The notes under the pieces were generated by a model. It did no database searches. It had not been told where the DNA came from and saw nothing but the letters and a program-made list of their open reading frames with translations. Positions 14,469 to 21,190 of a stretch of 21,190 nt of DNA are shown in pieces. Made by a program: the position numbers and the translations under genes. Position 1 is the stretch's first letter, and each line of letters starts with the position of its first letter. This DNA comes from a virus. The stretch is taken from positions 1 to 21,190 of the IMG/VR virus record IMGVR_UViG_3300009432_000046; one strand, written 5' to 3'.

Positions 14469-16015
14469 TACTGTTCACCTTGTCCTTGTTTCATCATGCC
14501 TTGGGCAATCGGGCCTGTAGCTTTCTCAGCCATAGAAGCCATTAGTTGCTGTTGCTGTTGCTGTCGCGCTTGCTTCTGTTCCTGAGCTTTCTGTTCTGGT
14601 GATTTCACCAAGCCAGTAGTATCAATTCCTAAAGACGCTCCAAGTCGATCAATGTAATCGTCTACGTTTAACTCACGTGCAAGCACTTCATTACCCAATG
14701 GGGCTAACATCTGAAGTAACTGAGAGAGTTTGTTAAGGTCTTGACCACGGCCTAAAGCTTCCATACCAGTAACGATCTGAGGCTTAAGGGTGTTGTCGGG
14801 GAACTTAGGCATCTTGCCGCTTTTCTCCATACGGGAGAGTAGTAGCTTAACTAAGGGGTATTGAAACTCTTGGGAAAGAATTGAATATACCCCACCTAAT
14901 GCTGCCTCAAGTTCTTGAGCCATATAGCGTACCTCTTCAGCAGTAACACGTTCAGCTTTACGCTGTACTGAGCTATTCATTAGGAATGAAAAGGCCAGCC
15001 GTTCAGTAATCTCACGTGCCGTATCCTGTGCTACTCGGAAGTCATTAAACTTCTGAAGTTGTAGTACAGATACATCGTTGGCATCACCTGCTGCTATACC
15101 ACCATTAGGTGTCTGAGCAATTACTTTTGCTTTAGTAGTACCATTTGGTCGTACCAGAAATAGAACCTTAGCGGCTGCGGCTGAACCTTCGACAATAGCC
15201 CTTGTTAGAGTCTCTAGTGAACTTAAGTCACCTATGAACTCTTCAACATAACCACGTCCATAAGATTCACCATCAATACGCACCATACGTAGTGACATAA
15301 AGGGTGTTTTATCTAGGGGGAACGAGCCGACAGAGTTAGGTATAACCTGACCCTCAACTTCTTGGTGTACTTCCCACTTCTTACTAATACGCTTAACGCT
15401 TGTGTAAAGGTCAACGGACTTGAGTTGTGAGTCGCCTGTTGGTTTGGTCAGTAAATCTTGGACTTCTTTAGGAAGCATAAGAGGACTAACGGTTTCTTTG
15501 GTAATAATCTCTAAGACATTACCCATCGCGTCACGTTGACATACGTAACGGTCTAAACGAAATACACGAACACCCCCATCTTTAGGCATGTGGACTAAAA
15601 CATTACCTGAAACGATAAGTTGCTTTAGAGCCTCAAACACTGGGACACGGATTGCTGTAGCTTCAACTTCTTGCATGGCAGCGCGTTCTATACGTGAGAG
15701 TGCTTCTTCTACTTTACCCCTAGCACCTTCTCCACCCGATAGACTTTGAAGGTCAAAGTCATCCATAGTCAAACGGAAGAAAGGAGCATTAGGTGGGAGT
15801 AAGGTCATTAATAACTTAGAACTTAGGTTATTAACACCACGCGCACCAATAGATTGAAATGGCGTAGAGTATGTAGATGAACCTGTATGACCTTCGGGGG
15901 GCATGAGAGTTGGTATGGTTAATACGGCTGCTTCTCTTGCCCTGCTTAAAAAAGGTGTACGGTCACTTTCGAGTTGTGTATATCGTTTAGCTACTGCTCC
16001 TGTGTTTGGTAGCAT
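14468..16015 (-). CDS. Portal (head-tail connector) protein, T7 gp8-like
   Basis: Portal protein of 515 residues (T7 gp8 is 536), forming the dodecameric ring at the head vertex through which DNA is packaged and released. Typical features are the N-terminal YTQLESDRTPFLSRAREAA segment, followed by TLMPPEG and FQSIGARGVNNLSSKLLMTL. There is also an RMVRIDGESYGRGYVEEF block and AERVTAEEVRYMAQELE toward the C-terminus. The tail of the protein is glutamine-rich, with a run of six Gln, as is common in this family. The gene follows two small basic proteins and is followed, by one-base overlap, by the H1-like gene; in T7 the scaffold follows directly. The start at 16015 has an AAGAGAA-type site. Identification is firm. 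Confidence 0.96.
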   Translation of the reverse strand: MLPNTGAVAKRYTQLESDRTPFLSRAREAAVLTIPTLMPPEGHTGSSTYSTPFQSIGARGVNNLSSKLLMTLLPPNAPFFRLTMDDFDLQSLSGGEGARGKVEEALSRIERAAMQEVEATAIRVPVFEALKQLIVSGNVLVHMPKDGGVRVFRLDRYVCQRDAMGNVLEIITKETVSPLMLPKEVQDLLTKPTGDSQLKSVDLYTSVKRISKKWEVHQEVEGQVIPNSVGSFPLDKTPFMSLRMVRIDGESYGRGYVEEFIGDLSSLETLTRAIVEGSAAAAKVLFLVRPNGTTKAKVIAQTPNGGIAAGDANDVSVLQLQKFNDFRVAQDTAREITERLAFSFLMNSSVQRKAERVTAEEVRYMAQELEAALGGVYSILSQEFQYPLVKLLLSRMEKSGKMPKFPDNTLKPQIVTGMEALGRGQDLNKLSQLLQMLAPLGNEVLARELNVDDYIDRLGASLGIDTTGLVKSPEQKAQEQKQARQQQQQQLMASMAEKATGPIAQGMMKQGQGEQ

Positions 16016-16034
16016 AGCTAATCATTCTCTTGTG

Positions 16035-16862
16035 TTATGTAATAATATTTAAGCCGCTAAAACCGCCGCCACTAACAGCAACACCACGGTTTTTATTACG
16101 TGTGCTACGTTTACCTTCACGTTGCTTATTCTTTTTAACAGCCAAAAGATTCTTAAGGTTATCTGGTTGGTTAGTTGCTAACGCTGGGCCGCTACTTCCA
16201 TTAGATGCAGTTGATTGGTTAGAACCTTTAGCTTTTGGTATAGCAAGTTTTGCAGTCTTAGATTCAGCCTTAAAGTTAGCCATAGGTTCTACATTGGAAC
16301 CTTTAGCATGATCAGAGTAGACCTTCTTAAAGTCTGTGGTTTTGAAAGGGCTAGTGCTATCTTTTCGGTAGTTACCTCCACCTGACTTATGAACCTCACG
16401 GCCTTTTTTATTAGCTGCAATTTGTTCACCTTGTACATCACGGCCTTGCTTCTTAGAGCCAAACTCTAATAAGCTTTCTACAGGCTTGTGTACCTCTCCT
16501 GTAGAAATTGACTTATAGATTCCAGTAAAGCTTGTATCTTTATCTAAAGAATCTGACTGTCGCCTTGAGAGTTCTTTAAGACCTTTAGAACCCGACTTAC
16601 CTTCTTTAGCTAGCTTAACTAGCGCAGGGTTAGTCTTAGAGTTTGTAACACCTTTAATAGCATTACCGCTAGAGTCTGTAATATTAGACCTAGCTACGCC
16701 AATGCCCTTGGCTTCCTGCTTTGCTGTGAACTTAGCACCCGCCACTTTGTTCTTATTAATAGACTCTTTTGTTGGTATAAAAATGTCTTTTAAAGTTTTT
16801 TTCTTAGATGGTTTATCATTGCCTCCCCCCGTAGAAGGTTTACTAGCAGTTGCATCACACAT
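16035..16862 (-). CDS. Basic low-complexity protein, likely T7 gp7.3-related virion protein
   Basis: Protein of 275 residues, rich in Lys, Ser, Gly and Asn, with no membrane segment and probably largely disordered. It starts MCDA, like the gp14-like protein. The C-terminus has GKRSTRNK (250-257) followed by VSGGGFSGLNI. This resembles the recalled C-terminus of T7 gp7.3 (GGKKSLSVARSSGGGINI), a tail protein that is ejected into the outer membrane. It sits directly before the portal gene, as gp7.3 does in T7, but is much longer than gp7.3 (99 residues). The ATG overlaps no other gene and follows GGAGGTGGCTAG, one of the best ribosome sites in the window. The link to gp7.3 is inference from motif and position. 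Confidence 0.7.
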   Translation of the reverse strand: MCDATASKPSTGGGNDKPSKKKTLKDIFIPTKESINKNKVAGAKFTAKQEAKGIGVARSNITDSSGNAIKGVTNSKTNPALVKLAKEGKSGSKGLKELSRRQSDSLDKDTSFTGIYKSISTGEVHKPVESLLEFGSKKQGRDVQGEQIAANKKGREVHKSGGGNYRKDSTSPFKTTDFKKVYSDHAKGSNVEPMANFKAESKTAKLAIPKAKGSNQSTASNGSSGPALATNQPDNLKNLLAVKKNKQREGKRSTRNKNRGVAVSGGGFSGLNIIT

Positions 16863-17093
16863 CTAGCCACCTCCCTTTTTACTGTTGGGTATGCTTAAAC
16901 TAGCCGAACCTGAGCCACCCATGTTTAAGCCTGTGGTGGGTACTTTGTTACGAACGCTACGCTTACCTTTAGACTTACGCTTACGCGCTGCTGAAGGTGT
17001 TTGCTCCATATCTGAAAAATCTAAACTAGCGGGAGCTTTAGCAGGGGCAGGTGCCTTTGTTGCAGGTTTAGGTGAACTACCGAATAAACACAT
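16863..17093 (-). CDS. Small basic Met-Cys protein, T7 gp6.7/gp7.3-like
   Basis: Protein of 76 residues. It starts MCLFGSSPKP, similar in kind to the recalled T7 gp6.7 start (MCFSPK). It then has an Ala-Pro-Lys stretch (11-22), an acidic patch (DFSDMEQ, 25-31) and a basic C-terminal motif, KGKRSVRNK (42-50), followed by GLNMGGSGSASLSI. The same GKRSxRNK...GLN pattern ends the next protein, so the two appear related. T7 gp6.7 is a small virion protein released with the DNA. The stop codon lies directly against the ATG of the 275-residue gene, which also uses this gene's 3' end (GGAGGT) as its ribosome site. Assignment is by motif and location and is moderately sure. Confidence 0.68.
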   Translation of the reverse strand: MCLFGSSPKPATKAPAPAKAPASLDFSDMEQTPSAARKRKSKGKRSVRNKVPTTGLNMGGSGSASLSIPNSKKGGG

Positions 17094-17100
17094 TTATGGT

Positions 17101-17289
17101 CTAATCCTCATTGTTAAAATCGTCTTCGGATAACTCTTTAAGTTTTTTTAAGACACTTCTTTGACCTTGGAGAAACCTAAGTTCTTCTAAGGTAAGATTA
17201 CCTGTTGGGAGGGTGTCAGGAAATAACTCTTCGAGAGTTGTAAGAAGTCCTTGGGATACACCCAAAGACTTGTTAAGTATGTTTTTCAT
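17101..17289 (-). CDS. Small protein of unknown function (62 residues)
   Basis: I do not recognise this protein. It has a basic N-terminus (MKNILNKSLG), a Leu-rich middle (LLTTLEELFPDTLPTGNLT), a likely helix (LEELRFLQGQRSVLKKLKEL) and an acidic end (SEDDFNNED). There is no clear ribosome binding site before the ATG at 17289 (AAAACCCTT), so the start or even the gene is less certain. It ends 7 bases before the gp6.7-like gene, and its last codons provide the AGGA that may serve that gene. It opens the virion-protein block after the small intergenic region. Confidence 0.6.
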   Translation of the reverse strand: MKNILNKSLGVSQGLLTTLEELFPDTLPTGNLTLEELRFLQGQRSVLKKLKELSEDDFNNED

Positions 17290-17302
17290 AAGGGTTTTAC
17301 TG

Positions 17303-17337
17303 TAACGGTACGTTAATTCGGAACGCTGTATTTAGCG
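17303..17337. promoter_or_regulatory. Two small hairpins in the gap before the virion genes
   Basis: In the short region without a gene (17290-17358) there are TAACG-(3)-CGTTA at 17303-17315 and CGCT-(6)-AGCG at 17324-17337. Neither is followed by a T run, so they are not terminators. A promoter for the virion genes would be expected here, but I see no convincing -35/-10 or T7-type promoter. Confidence 0.3.
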
Positions 17338-17358
17338 ATAATTACGTCTACTTAATAC

Positions 17359-17508
17359 TCATTCTTCCCTTTCTTCTTTATACATTGACAAGGCTTCTTC
17401 AAACCCATCCCACTTAGCTACACCGCATGTTGTCAGACAGGTTAGAAACTCAGAGTCCCGTTCAATCGTCTTAAAGTAATTTTCATCCACTTCAATTAAT
17501 CTTCCCAT
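17359..17508 (-). CDS. Small acidic protein of unknown function (49 residues)
   Basis: Read directly from the sequence. It begins MGRLIEVDENYFKTI, has FLTCLTTCGV in the middle, WDGFEEAL toward the end, and finishes MYKEEREE. A GAGG lies 6 bases before the ATG, which is good support for such a short gene. Short acidic phage proteins with a WDGY/F-EA segment are familiar to me as a type, but no function is known. It overlaps the preceding 33-residue gene by 13 bases. Confidence 0.65.
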   Translation of the reverse strand: MGRLIEVDENYFKTIERDSEFLTCLTTCGVAKWDGFEEALSMYKEEREE

Positions 17509-17597
17509 ATTGTGCCTCGTTGGTATAACTGAATAGCTGTATTTAGATCACAGTCGAAACCTTCCATGATCTCTTCAAACAAAGTAATAAACATCAT
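17496..17597 (-). CDS. Tiny protein of unknown function (33 residues)
   Basis: Read directly from the sequence: starts MMFITLFEEIMEGFDCD, then LNTAIQLYQRGTIWED. GAGG, which overlaps the stop codon of the reductase gene, lies 5 bases before the first ATG, so translation could be coupled to the reductase. It overlaps the next small gene by 13 bases. It is short enough that chance cannot be excluded. Confidence 0.45.
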   Translation of the reverse strand: MMFITLFEEIMEGFDCDLNTAIQLYQRGTIWED

Positions 17598-17604
17598 ATA
17601 AACC

Positions 17605-19509
17605 TCACACTAGGTCAACGATTTCACAAGAGTCACCAGAACAAGCTAACGTCTGAGAACTAATCGTAGTATCTTCAATTTCGTAGTCCGATAGCTTTGA
17701 CCAATCAATAGCCTTGGGCATATTGCCTAAGAACTTCTCATACACTTCCTGAGTACATTGTTGGTAAGGGGCTTGTTGGTAGATGTGTTCAGAGTACGGT
17801 AAGAAGCTTACGCCACTCATTTCATCAAAGTTCTTGTAGACATAAGCACCTACCTCTAACCACTCGTCTGCTAAGACGTTAATAGTCACTGAGGGCTTGT
17901 GTTCACAATAATGACGTTGATATGCAAGCCAAGTGTCTAGTTGCTGAATAGCCGTTGTGTTCTCTGTAAGAACTGCCTGTTCAGGTGACTTCTGAGGGAA
18001 GCTAAACACCACTGTAGTATCAGGTTGATGGGCGCAAGGCTCCCAAGGAATCCCCTGATCTTTCATAAACTGAGTAAGGGGGTCGTTGAACGCACCACGT
18101 ACTGTCCGAATGTAGTATTCGCTGTGACGCGCATGGATTCCACTAGCAGAGTTAACTAGCTGACTGACTGTGCCACTAGGTTTGACTGCTGTGATTGCTG
18201 TACTCACTGTAATGCCTAACTTACCTGCCCACTCTTTGTTAACTTCTACTGATACGGCACGAAGACGTTCTAGTAGTGCAGGTAACTTAGGGTTAGCTGT
18301 GGTTGTTAGGGGGTTATCCATAATGCCAGTTAGACTTACACCTAAAAGACGTTCTTCGTTAGTGTTATCCTGCCAAACTTGACGCAGATATGGGAACTTA
18401 GTGTAGGTAGCTTGGAGAGTCCCTAGGATGGTAGCTACTGTGATCTTACGCTCAAGGTCTTGCTCAGTATCACCCGAACGAATCACGACTTCAGTAAGAT
18501 TACAGAATTGGTATGGTCTTAGTATTATCTCGCTGCAAGGGTTTGTTCCAAACTCATAGGTGGCATCACGCCTACCATTTTTAGCTGCTTGGTTCTGTGC
18601 AGCCTGTCGGTTAAAGATGCCTCGCTCACCTGTACCTGACTCAACTAGACTTAACCACTCTCGCATGAATGAGGTGGAGTCTGGCTTACTGGTGTAGGCT
18701 ACTGAGTTGTTCGCTAAGTTACGCTGTCCGTTGGTTTCCCAATACGCACCAGATTTAGCATGGCGCATACGGTCATCACTAAGATTTGATAGGCTAATCA
18801 TGGCTGATCTACGTACACCGCCAACAACTACAACCTCACCAATCTTACACATAATGTCATGGCATTGGAGGCTAGTTAGTTTCTCACCTGAAGCTTCTTT
18901 AAACTTACTAATCACAAACTGAAACAAGTCAACCAAAGGTGCAGGGCCACTAGCACGACCACCGAAAGTCTTAAGCTTTGCACCCGCAGGTCGAACCTGC
19001 GTTACGTCCCACTTAGGTATGAAACCTCTATACAAGGAAAGGATTAATGTACGTAGTGAGTATGCCCAACCTTCCTTGCTGTCAGGCACTACGATTCTCT
19101 CATCTAGGTTGATGAGGTTCATAGGAACTTCTGGTAACTTGCTAACGTACTGACGTTCAACAGAAAAACCCACACCTGTGCCGCAGAGTAAAATGAACAT
19201 GGCCTCATCAAAGCTGCGAATATCATCGACAGGTAAGTACGAACAGTTATAACCAGCCGTGTTATCCCGATCAAAGGCTTTGCCTGAACTCATCATGGCT
19301 CTCATAGAGGGCATCACGTCTAGGTTATATATTGCCTCACGCAATGCAAAGACTGTTACATCATCCTTGATCTTGGGTAGCACTAAATTATCTACATAAC
19401 GATCAACAGTTTCGGCCCAATTTTCTCTACGATTTTCTGAATCTAGCCATTTGGCATAGCGACTTGTGTGGATAAATGCTTGGTAGTCGTTGGGGAAGTA
19501 ATTGTTCAT
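17605..19509 (-). CDS. Class II (B12-dependent) ribonucleoside triphosphate reductase
   Basis: Reduces ribonucleoside triphosphates to deoxyribonucleotides using adenosylcobalamin. Numbering from the upstream ATG at 19521: C93 (GYNCSY), the thiyl-radical cysteine C329 with E331 in TNPCSEI, and C340 (QFCNL) form the active site. VGGVRRSAMISL (233-244), NNSVAY (271-276) and AVKPSGTV (445-452) are family blocks. A C-terminal CSGDSC pair (C627/C632) is the reducing shuttle. All match the monomeric Lactobacillus leichmannii enzyme in pattern (recalled), which is about 739 residues; this one is about 634, so loops are shorter. I chose the ATG at 19509 because it overlaps the upstream stop as ATGA and has AGGA 12 bases before it. 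The ATG at 19521 directly abuts that AGGA. It lies after the exonuclease gene, so host DNA breakdown and nucleotide supply are encoded together. Confidence 0.93.
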   Translation of the reverse strand: MNNYFPNDYQAFIHTSRYAKWLDSENRRENWAETVDRYVDNLVLPKIKDDVTVFALREAIYNLDVMPSMRAMMSSGKAFDRDNTAGYNCSYLPVDDIRSFDEAMFILLCGTGVGFSVERQYVSKLPEVPMNLINLDERIVVPDSKEGWAYSLRTLILSLYRGFIPKWDVTQVRPAGAKLKTFGGRASGPAPLVDLFQFVISKFKEASGEKLTSLQCHDIMCKIGEVVVVGGVRRSAMISLSNLSDDRMRHAKSGAYWETNGQRNLANNSVAYTSKPDSTSFMREWLSLVESGTGERGIFNRQAAQNQAAKNGRRDATYEFGTNPCSEIILRPYQFCNLTEVVIRSGDTEQDLERKITVATILGTLQATYTKFPYLRQVWQDNTNEERLLGVSLTGIMDNPLTTTANPKLPALLERLRAVSVEVNKEWAGKLGITVSTAITAVKPSGTVSQLVNSASGIHARHSEYYIRTVRGAFNDPLTQFMKDQGIPWEPCAHQPDTTVVFSFPQKSPEQAVLTENTTAIQQLDTWLAYQRHYCEHKPSVTINVLADEWLEVGAYVYKNFDEMSGVSFLPYSEHIYQQAPYQQCTQEVYEKFLGNMPKAIDWSKLSDYEIEDTTISSQTLACSGDSCEIVDLV

Positions 19510-19745
19510 GCTTGGCGGCATTCCTGTTCTAAGTCTTGAATTAATTTATTGATGTAATAGCGGCACTTCAGTAGGTCTTGCATCGGTGTGGCTTTGTGAT
19601 TGTGTCGGGTTAGGTACTTAATGACGTTACCCTCGCAAAAGTTCATCTCATGGGCGCGTATGTAATCAATAGGCTCTATAGATGCGGTGGTGTAATGAGG
19701 TGGTGTGTTTATAAGGTCAACAGTAGGCTCAATGAGTTTCTTCAT
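19506..19745 (-). CDS. DUF3310 family protein
   Basis: Protein of 79 residues with the pattern of the DUF3310 family, common in tailed phages: NTPPHY near the N-terminus, IEPIDYI, then FCEGNVIKYLTRH and a helical KATPMQDLLKCRYYINKLI end. Some members are annotated as nucleotide kinase-like or related to T7 gp1.7, but no catalytic residues can be assigned here. It overlaps the exonuclease stop (ATGA) and its own stop overlaps the reductase start (ATGA), so the three genes form a translationally coupled chain. Being between a nuclease and a reductase suggests a part in nucleotide metabolism (inference). Confidence 0.85.
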   Translation of the reverse strand: MKKLIEPTVDLINTPPHYTTASIEPIDYIRAHEMNFCEGNVIKYLTRHNHKATPMQDLLKCRYYINKLIQDLEQECRQA

Positions 19746-20488
19746 TTGGATGGTTCCTTATTGATAGGTGGTTGCCACAAAATAGGGGCATTGTCCCAAA
19801 GCTCTGCTATGAGTATTCGGGCCATACGTGCGTTCAGTAGGGCGGCTGCTTCGTCACCTTTGTAAGCTTTTAGTACACCTTCCCAAAGACTCTCAGGGGT
19901 GCCTCGGTGCTTATCAATTAGCTTACGGGCAGTCACTTCACCGACACCTTTAACACCGTAATAGCCGTCTGTTGGGTCGCCTTTGAGTGCTTGGGTAATG
20001 AAGTGTTCGTAAGCTTCTTCTTCAGAGATATGGACAACTTCACCGTCTTTCCAGATACGTGCATTGGGTATGGTCAGCATGTCTTTATCATCGGAGACAA
20101 TGAGGTACTTGTCAGGGTCTTGGGTTGCTAAGATTCCCATAACATCATCAGCTTCAATGTTGTCTAGGATGACGTGGCTGTACTGTTCTTTAACGAAGTC
20201 AAGAAGCGTGTAGAGACATAGAGGTCTGCGGGTAGTCTTACGGTTAGCTTTATACTCAGGGTTAATATCTTTGCGATAGTTTGTTGGGCTAGAGATAGCC
20301 ACTACCACTTCCTTTAACCCTGTCTCTGCTTTTATTTGCTCGACTTTAGATACAAAGCCCTTGTTAACGTCATCTTCGTAGCAGTGGAGAGTCCATAAAC
20401 CGTCACCCCAGTGAATAGGTTTTTCGAGTGCTGCGGCTATACGGTACGCTATTAGATCACCGTCTAATAGTAAGGTGTTACGGGACAT
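19742..20488 (-). CDS. 5'-3' exonuclease (T7 gp6-like, FEN superfamily)
   Basis: Exonuclease of 248 residues (T7 gp6 is 300) that would remove RNA primers and degrade host DNA. Metal-binding acidic residues are in place: D9 and D11 (LLLDGDLIAYR), E112/D114/D115 (NIEADDVMGIL), D133/D134/D136 (VSDDKDML), and D171/D174 (GDPTDGYYG). The helix-hairpin-helix DNA contact GVKGVGEVTARKLI follows at 178-191. The basic arch-like segment NPEYKANRKTTRRP (77-90) is typical of the family. The ATG at 20488 follows TTGGAGAGTCCCT. All catalytic positions look intact. Confidence 0.94.
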   Translation of the reverse strand: MSRNTLLLDGDLIAYRIAAALEKPIHWGDGLWTLHCYEDDVNKGFVSKVEQIKAETGLKEVVVAISSPTNYRKDINPEYKANRKTTRRPLCLYTLLDFVKEQYSHVILDNIEADDVMGILATQDPDKYLIVSDDKDMLTIPNARIWKDGEVVHISEEEAYEHFITQALKGDPTDGYYGVKGVGEVTARKLIDKHRGTPESLWEGVLKAYKGDEAAALLNARMARILIAELWDNAPILWQPPINKEPSK

Positions 20489-20502
20489 AGGGACTCTCCA
20501 AT

Positions 20503-20757
20503 TTAGTGTACTAATTTAAGTTCAAACTGCTTTTTCTCAGCTTCTATCTCTAAGTCTTCCCTGTACAAAGTGTTGGCAAGCTCTAAATAGTGCATAAGAA
20601 TTTCTTCGTTATTTGCTATATCTTGGACTGCGGCATATATCGCTGCCCCATACGCGCTTTGCTCGTTTGTAGGTTCACCGTCACATGCACCTTTGAATTT
20701 TACTGACGTACATTCACTATTAAATGTTATGATTAGCGATAGGCTTCCTGTTTCCAT
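20503..20757 (-). CDS. Protein of unknown function (84 residues)
   Basis: Not recognised. It starts METGSLSLIITFNS, a possible beta strand, then has a polar region with two cysteines, a helix-like AYGAAIYAAVQDIANN, and a charged helical end (YLELANTLYREDLEIEAEKKQFELKL). I chose the ATG at 20757 because AGGAG lies 8 bases upstream. A GTG three codons earlier (20766) overlaps that AGGAG and cannot use it. It starts within the 3' end of the preceding gene (38-base overlap) and ends 14 bases before the exonuclease gene. Confidence 0.75.
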   Translation of the reverse strand: METGSLSLIITFNSECTSVKFKGACDGEPTNEQSAYGAAIYAAVQDIANNEEILMHYLELANTLYREDLEIEAEKKQFELKLVH

Positions 20758-21151
20758 TTGGGTCACTCCTTTCTAATTTATTAAGAACAGCGATAGCACT
20801 GTCAGCGTTAATTTTGAACCACTCGTTCTGGCGACCATCTGCCACTAACTCAAGTTCTTGGTGAACCCGTAACTCGACAATATGACGGTCAGGGACTTTG
20901 ATATGGTGGTGAAGAATGTATGACCTAAAAGGGTCGCTGGTTTGATACGAGTTAAGGCGGTCTGCGGCATCAACAGCTTTACCTACCTTGACCCATTCAG
21001 GCCATGCTGGATTTTTAATGACGTAAACACACCCAACTTTAGATTTTGGGTAATTCTTTAACGAGCTAAATGCAGCATCATTGAATGATTTGTACCGACC
21101 TGATTTCCACAAAGGATGGTCTTGTGGAATGTACTTACCGTCAACGAACAT
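20720..21151 (-). CDS. T5orf172 / GIY-YIG-like nuclease domain protein
   Basis: Protein of at least 143 residues with a domain of the T5orf172 group of GIY-YIG-like nucleases. VYVIKN (42-47) stands for the first YIG-like strand, VKVGKA (54-59) for the second, followed by DRLNSYQTSDPF (64-75). A conserved HQEL (97-100) and a DGRQNEWFKI end (105-114) complete the pattern. The N-terminal 30 residues (GKYIPQDHPLWKSGRYKSF) are a separate short motif. The frame stays open from the ATG at 21151 to the window edge with no stop, no other start and no good ribosome site before the ATG, so the true start may lie outside the window. Role: possibly a DNA-processing or homing-type nuclease; activity is not shown by sequence. 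Confidence 0.8.
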   Translation of the reverse strand: MFVDGKYIPQDHPLWKSGRYKSFNDAAFSSLKNYPKSKVGCVYVIKNPAWPEWVKVGKAVDAADRLNSYQTSDPFRSYILHHHIKVPDRHIVELRVHQELELVADGRQNEWFKINADSAIAVLNKLERSDPNGNRKPIANHNI

Positions 21152-21190
21152 ACGCTTATGGTTCTTATTGTTATGGGGGTCTACCCTGCG

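Noticed and set aside
13375-14520. A 381-codon Leu/Val/Phe-rich open frame on the plus strand
   Set aside because: Shadow of the lysine-rich gene: Lys codons give Leu and Phe codons on the opposite strand. It only mirrors the repeats, and the minus frame has coupling to the portal and a ribosome site.
1-21190. Integrated prophage
   Set aside because: No integrase, attachment site, repressor or flanking bacterial gene is seen; the content is that of a lytic podovirus, although the whole genome is not visible.
1-21190. Exact T7 class III promoters
   Set aside because: I found no TAATACGACTCACTATAGGG-like sequence on either strand by eye; only weak partial resemblances before the capsid gene.

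Overview
The window is a stretch of the genome of a tailed, T7-like podovirus. Every gene I can support lies on the minus strand, so genes are transcribed from high to low coordinates. Their order matches the late half of phage T7: exonuclease, small virion proteins, portal, scaffold, capsid, tail tubular A, tail tubular B, gp13-, gp14-, gp15- and gp16-like internal virion proteins, then tail fibres. Genes are tightly packed, with many stop/start overlaps of 1 to 4 bases. I see no integrase, lysis gene, terminase, RNA polymerase or tRNA here. The vitamin B12-dependent (class II) ribonucleotide reductase fits marine podoviruses such as cyanophages or the roseophage SIO1/cobavirus type. That is an inference; the sequence alone does not fix the host.

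Region 1 (21190 down to 17359) is the end of the DNA metabolism module. It holds a T5orf172/GIY-YIG-like protein, an unknown 84-residue protein, a T7 gp6-type 5'-3' exonuclease, a DUF3310 protein, a class II ribonucleoside triphosphate reductase, and two tiny overlapping genes too short for routine gene calling. Together they would degrade host DNA and convert ribonucleotides to deoxyribonucleotides for phage replication.

Region 2 (17358 to 11055) is the head module. After a short gap with two small hairpins come a 62-residue unknown protein and two basic proteins that share a C-terminal motif with T7 gp7.3. Next is the portal, then a 443-residue lysine-rich, histone H1-like protein with several repeat families, a poly-glutamate scaffold protein, and the major capsid protein. 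A rho-independent terminator lies on each side of the capsid gene, with a candidate promoter just in front of it, so capsid expression looks separately controlled.

Region 3 (11033 to 1) is the tail and ejection module: tail tubular A and B, four internal virion proteins that should form the genome-ejection machinery, and two consecutive collagen-like fibre genes. The first fibre has a T7 tail-fibre N-terminal domain followed by 95 uninterrupted Gly-X-Y triplets. The second, cut by the window edge, begins with a small tryptophan-rich, carbohydrate-binding-like domain before its own collagen stretch.

The least expected elements are the H1-like protein between portal and scaffold, the shared Met-Cys N-termini of the candidate ejection proteins, the isolated capsid transcription unit, and the 27-residue superperiod in the collagen fibre.
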